NCBI GenBank assembly: GCA_014360105.1
Contig: JACIYD010000046.1
Coordinates: 1 to 8,608, forward strand
Source of the DNA: Clostridia bacterium
GTDB lineage: Bacteria; Bacillota; DSM-521; Neomoorellales; SLTJ01
Direction of reading: 5' to 3'
Length of the DNA: 8,608 nt
Part shown: one piece after another, positions 6,711 to 8,608 of the stretch
Layout: every line of letters begins with the position of its first letter
How positions within the stretch are numbered: position 1 is the stretch's first letter
The notes under the pieces: model-generated
Databases searched by the model: none
The model's input: the letters and a program-made list of their open reading frames with translations, nothing else
Told to the model about the DNA's origin: nothing
Translations under genes and position numbers: made by a program

Positions 6711-7136
6711 ATGGGATTGGTGACTACGGCGCGCGTAAAGTCCCCCTGGATCATGCACTTCGACTGTGGCAGTTGCAACGGCTGCGACATCGAGATCCTG
6801 GCCTGCCTGACGCCGCTTTACGATGTGGAGCGCTTCGGCATCATCAATATCGGCAACCCGAAGCACGCCGACGTGCTGGTGGTTACGGGCGCGGCCAACC
6901 GGCGGAACGCCCGCGTCCTGCGCAACCTTTACGAGCAGATGCCCGAACCCAAACTGGTGATGGCCGTGGGTACGTGCGCCTGCAGCGGTGGGGTGTTCCA
7001 CCAGTGCCCCAATATTCTGGGCGGGGTGGATAAGGTTATCCCCGTGAACGTCTACGTTCCCGGTTGTGCGGCGCGGCCGGAAGCCATCATCGACGGCGTC
7101 GTCCTGGCCTTGCAGAAACTTGCCGGCGCCGCCTAG
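6711..7136 (+). CDS. echC: Ech-type hydrogenase small subunit, NuoB-like [4Fe-4S] protein
   Basis: A 141-residue protein of the NuoB / group 4 [NiFe]-hydrogenase small subunit family. It carries the [4Fe-4S] cluster closest to the catalytic subunit and passes electrons to or from it. Likely ligands are C22 and C25 (in GSCNGCD), C89 (in GTCA) and C119 (in PGCAARPE). Further cysteines C19, C91 and C99 lie close by. The CNGCDIE form is that of hydrogenase-type subunits rather than the adjacent Cys pair of complex I NuoB. The length agrees with EchC. The ATG is preceded by AAGGAGGG (6696-6703). Its partner large subunit is not in the window, so whether it serves a true hydrogenase cannot be settled here. 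Confidence 0.87.
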   Translation: MGLVTTARVKSPWIMHFDCGSCNGCDIEILACLTPLYDVERFGIINIGNPKHADVLVVTGAANRRNARVLRNLYEQMPEPKLVMAVGTCACSGGVFHQCPNILGGVDKVIPVNVYVPGCAARPEAIIDGVVLALQKLAGAA

Positions 7137-7227
7137 AAAGGGCAGACCCTTATGGCCTGTCCCAGGCGCGGCGCTGCCAAAGTCCCAGAAGCATGCGGTG
7201 CGAGAGGGATAAGAAGGAGGGAACTTC
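7137..7227 (+). other. 91-base gap inside the operon with a strong ribosome binding site
   Basis: This gap is longer than the others in the operon. AAGGAGGG (7214-7221) lies six bases before the ATG at 7228 and defines that start. An ATG at 7152 opens a 31-codon frame ending inside the next gene; it resembles nothing known to me and is not called. No terminator or promoter was seen. Confidence 0.5.
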
Positions 7228-8608
7228 ATGGCCGTACTCAGGCGTGATCCGCTGACCGAGGTGGAAGTAACCGGCCTGCCCGGCAAGGTGGAAGTGGCCG
7301 GGGAAGTAGCCCCTTATCAGCCCAGATTGGTAAGCAGGGCGGAGCTGATTCCCGAGGTGCAGAAGCTGGCCGCGGATAAGTACCGGCTGGTAACCGCCAC
7401 CGCCCTCGACCTGGGTGAGCGTTTTGCCATTATCTATTTCTTTGACCGCGAAATGCAGATGACCTGGATTCGGGTAGAGTGCGGCAAAGAAGAGGAGCTG
7501 CCGAGCATTTCGCAAATCTATCTCTGCGCGCTGCTTATTGAGAACGAGATGAAGGATCTCTTTGGCATTAAGTTCACCGGTATTGCCGTCGATTTCCAGG
7601 GCAAGCTCTTACGGACGGAAGATGCACCCAATCACATTCTTCGCAAAGACTTCGGCGTAGTCCCGCCGCGGGCCGCCCAACGGCCGCGTTGCCAGGAAGC
7701 CTGCCCGGCGGGGGTGGACGTGGCCCATTACGTCCGGTTATTAAGCCAGGGCAAGTTCAGCGAGGCCCTTGCGGTGGTGCGGGAGCAGAACCCGCTTGCC
7801 GCCATCTGCGGCCGGGTCTGCTTTGCCCCGTGCGAGGCAGCCTGCCGGCAGCAGGGTCACGGGGAAGCGGTGGCCATCCGGTTACTGAAGCGGGTGGCGG
7901 CCGACTACGGCAGACAGAGTCCGCCGCGGCCGCGGGCGGAGACGGGAAAGAAGGTAGCCATCATCGGTTCCGGGCCGGCGGGGCTCGTAGCGGCCTATTA
8001 CCTGCGTCTGGCCGGACATCGGGTGACCGTCTTCGAAGCATTGGACGAACCCGGCGGCATGCTGCGTACCGGCATCCCGGCATACCGCCTGCCCAGGAAC
8101 GTGCTCGATCAGGAAATTGCCTTCCTTACCGCCCCGGGAGTCGAGCTCCGTACCGGCGAGCGCGTGGAGTCGCTGGCGGCACTAAAGGAGCAGGGTTACG
8201 ACGCCATCCTGGTGGCGGTGGGCGCTCACAAGAACGTTACCCTGGGGATCGAGGGTGAAGACGATCCGCGCGTCCTTGATTGCGTGCGGTTCTTGCGGGG
8301 CGTAAACCTGGGCGAGGCACCGCCGCTGGGCAAGCGGGTCTTGGTGGTAGGCGGCGGCAACTCGGCCATCGATGCCGCGCGTTGTGCCTGGCGGGTGGGG
8401 GCGGAGGAAGTGACCATCCTCTACCGGCGCACGCGCCAGGAAATGCCGGCCTCGCCCTACGAGGTGGAGGAGGCCCTCCATGAGGGAGTAAAAATCGAGT
8501 ACCTGGTGGCGCCGGTACGGGTGCACGGCCGCGACGCAGGGCTGGAAGTGGAAAACATCCGCATGCGGCTCGGTGCGCCGGATGCCAGCGGCCGGGCCAG
8601 ACCCGAGC
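7228..8608 (+). CDS. EchD/NuoC-like domain fused to a GltD-type Fe-S/FAD/NAD(P) oxidoreductase (3' end outside window)
   Basis: One open frame of 460 codons with no stop before the right edge. Residues about 30-135 are a NuoC/EchD-type domain: SISQIY leads into ENEMKDLFGI (105-114), matching the ExExxDxFG signature, then FQGKLLRTEDAP. After a short linker comes an Fe-S domain like the N-terminus of glutamate synthase small chain: C155-x3-C159-P, then C194-x3-C198-x3-C202-x3-C206. Next are an FAD Rossmann motif (GSGPAG, 247-252), GGMLRTGIPAYRLP (276-289), and an NAD(P) Rossmann motif (GGGNSA, 375-380) with YRRTRQEMPA (399-408), whose arginines suggest NADPH. The start follows AAGGAGGG at 7214-7221. 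No ATG, GTG or TTG lies between about residues 115 and 160, so a separate second gene is unlikely. It probably links NAD(P)H to the Ech-like complex (inference). The 49-kDa-type catalytic subunit should follow. Confidence 0.85.
   Translation, partial: MAVLRRDPLTEVEVTGLPGKVEVAGEVAPYQPRLVSRAELIPEVQKLAADKYRLVTATALDLGERFAIIYFFDREMQMTWIRVECGKEEELPSISQIYLCALLIENEMKDLFGIKFTGIAVDFQGKLLRTEDAPNHILRKDFGVVPPRAAQRPRCQEACPAGVDVAHYVRLLSQGKFSEALAVVREQNPLAAICGRVCFAPCEAACRQQGHGEAVAIRLLKRVAADYGRQSPPRPRAETGKKVAIIGSGPAGLVAAYYLRLAGHRVTVFEALDEPGGMLRTGIPAYRLPRNVLDQEIAFLTAPGVELRTGERVESLAALKEQGYDAILVAVGAHKNVTLGIEGEDDPRVLDCVRFLRGVNLGEAPPLGKRVLVVGGGNSAIDAARCAWRVGAEEVTILYRRTRQEMPASPYEVEEALHEGVKIEYLVAPVRVHGRDAGLEVENIRMRLGAPDASGRARPE

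Noticed and set aside
7152..7247. 31-codon frame in the gap after echC
   Set aside because: It has a weak ribosome binding site, an Arg-rich sequence without similarity known to me, and it overlaps the well-supported start at 7228.
6342..7286. 314-codon open frame on the minus strand
   Set aside because: It is antisense to echB, echC and the start of the fusion gene. It shows no recognisable motif and is His/Gln/Gly rich, as expected of a shadow.
7689..8258. 189-codon + strand frame within the fusion gene
   Set aside because: It is in a different frame from the NuoC-FAD oxidoreductase protein and is Gly/Arg/Pro rich without motifs, so it is a shadow and not evidence of a frameshift.
3904..8608. 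Full respiratory complex I (nuo operon)
   Set aside because: Subunit lengths, the hydrogenase-type CNGC motif and the NuoL-NuoH-NuoB-NuoC order match Ech better than the nuoA-N order, and no NuoA, J, K, M or N genes are interleaved.
1..8608. CRISPR arrays, tRNA or rRNA genes, insertion sequences, phage genes
   Set aside because: Reading the window by eye showed no regularly spaced repeats, no tRNA- or rRNA-like stretches, and no transposase or integrase motifs.

Overview
The window looks like part of a chromosome of a GC-rich, anaerobic, Gram-positive bacterium of the class Clostridia, of the Moorella / Desulfotomaculum kind. This is inferred from the mix of families: a SCIFF-peptide maturase, a LysM-G5-M23 cell-wall hydrolase, and an Ech-type energy-converting membrane complex. 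Strong AGGAGG ribosome binding sites and TTG/GTG starts fit this. Species cannot be named from the sequence alone. Every supported gene lies on the + strand.

Layout. Positions 1-582 hold the C-terminal part of a radical SAM/SPASM protein, most likely the thioether-forming SCIFF maturase. Positions 664-2316 encode a membrane-anchored LysM/G5/M23 peptidoglycan hydrolase and are closed by a clean intrinsic terminator (2350-2375). After about 200 bases with a candidate promoter comes thioredoxin reductase trxB (2580-3503, GTG start set by an AGGAGG). TrxB is followed by a terminator built on a perfect 18-bp inverted repeat (3582-3636). The rest of the 400-base gap up to 3903 is a hairpin-rich stretch that reads as the leader of the next operon.

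Positions 3904-8608 contain the start of an operon in the order NuoL-like, NuoH-like, NuoB-like, NuoC-like. This is the echA-echB-echC-echD order of Ech [NiFe] hydrogenase, and the first three protein lengths fit (643, 287 and 141 residues). The first two genes overlap by an ATGA. The large catalytic subunit (EchE) and the ferredoxin subunit (EchF) would be expected beyond the right edge.

The main surprise is the fourth gene (7228 to the window end). It is one uninterrupted frame in which an EchD/NuoC-like domain is fused to a GltD-type iron-sulfur/FAD/NAD(P) oxidoreductase. If real, it ties a pyridine-nucleotide oxidoreductase directly to the peripheral arm of an Ech-like proton- or sodium-pumping complex. 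That would let NAD(P)H, rather than or as well as ferredoxin, exchange electrons with the membrane module. This function is inference. What is seen is the continuous reading frame, the domain motifs and the operon position.
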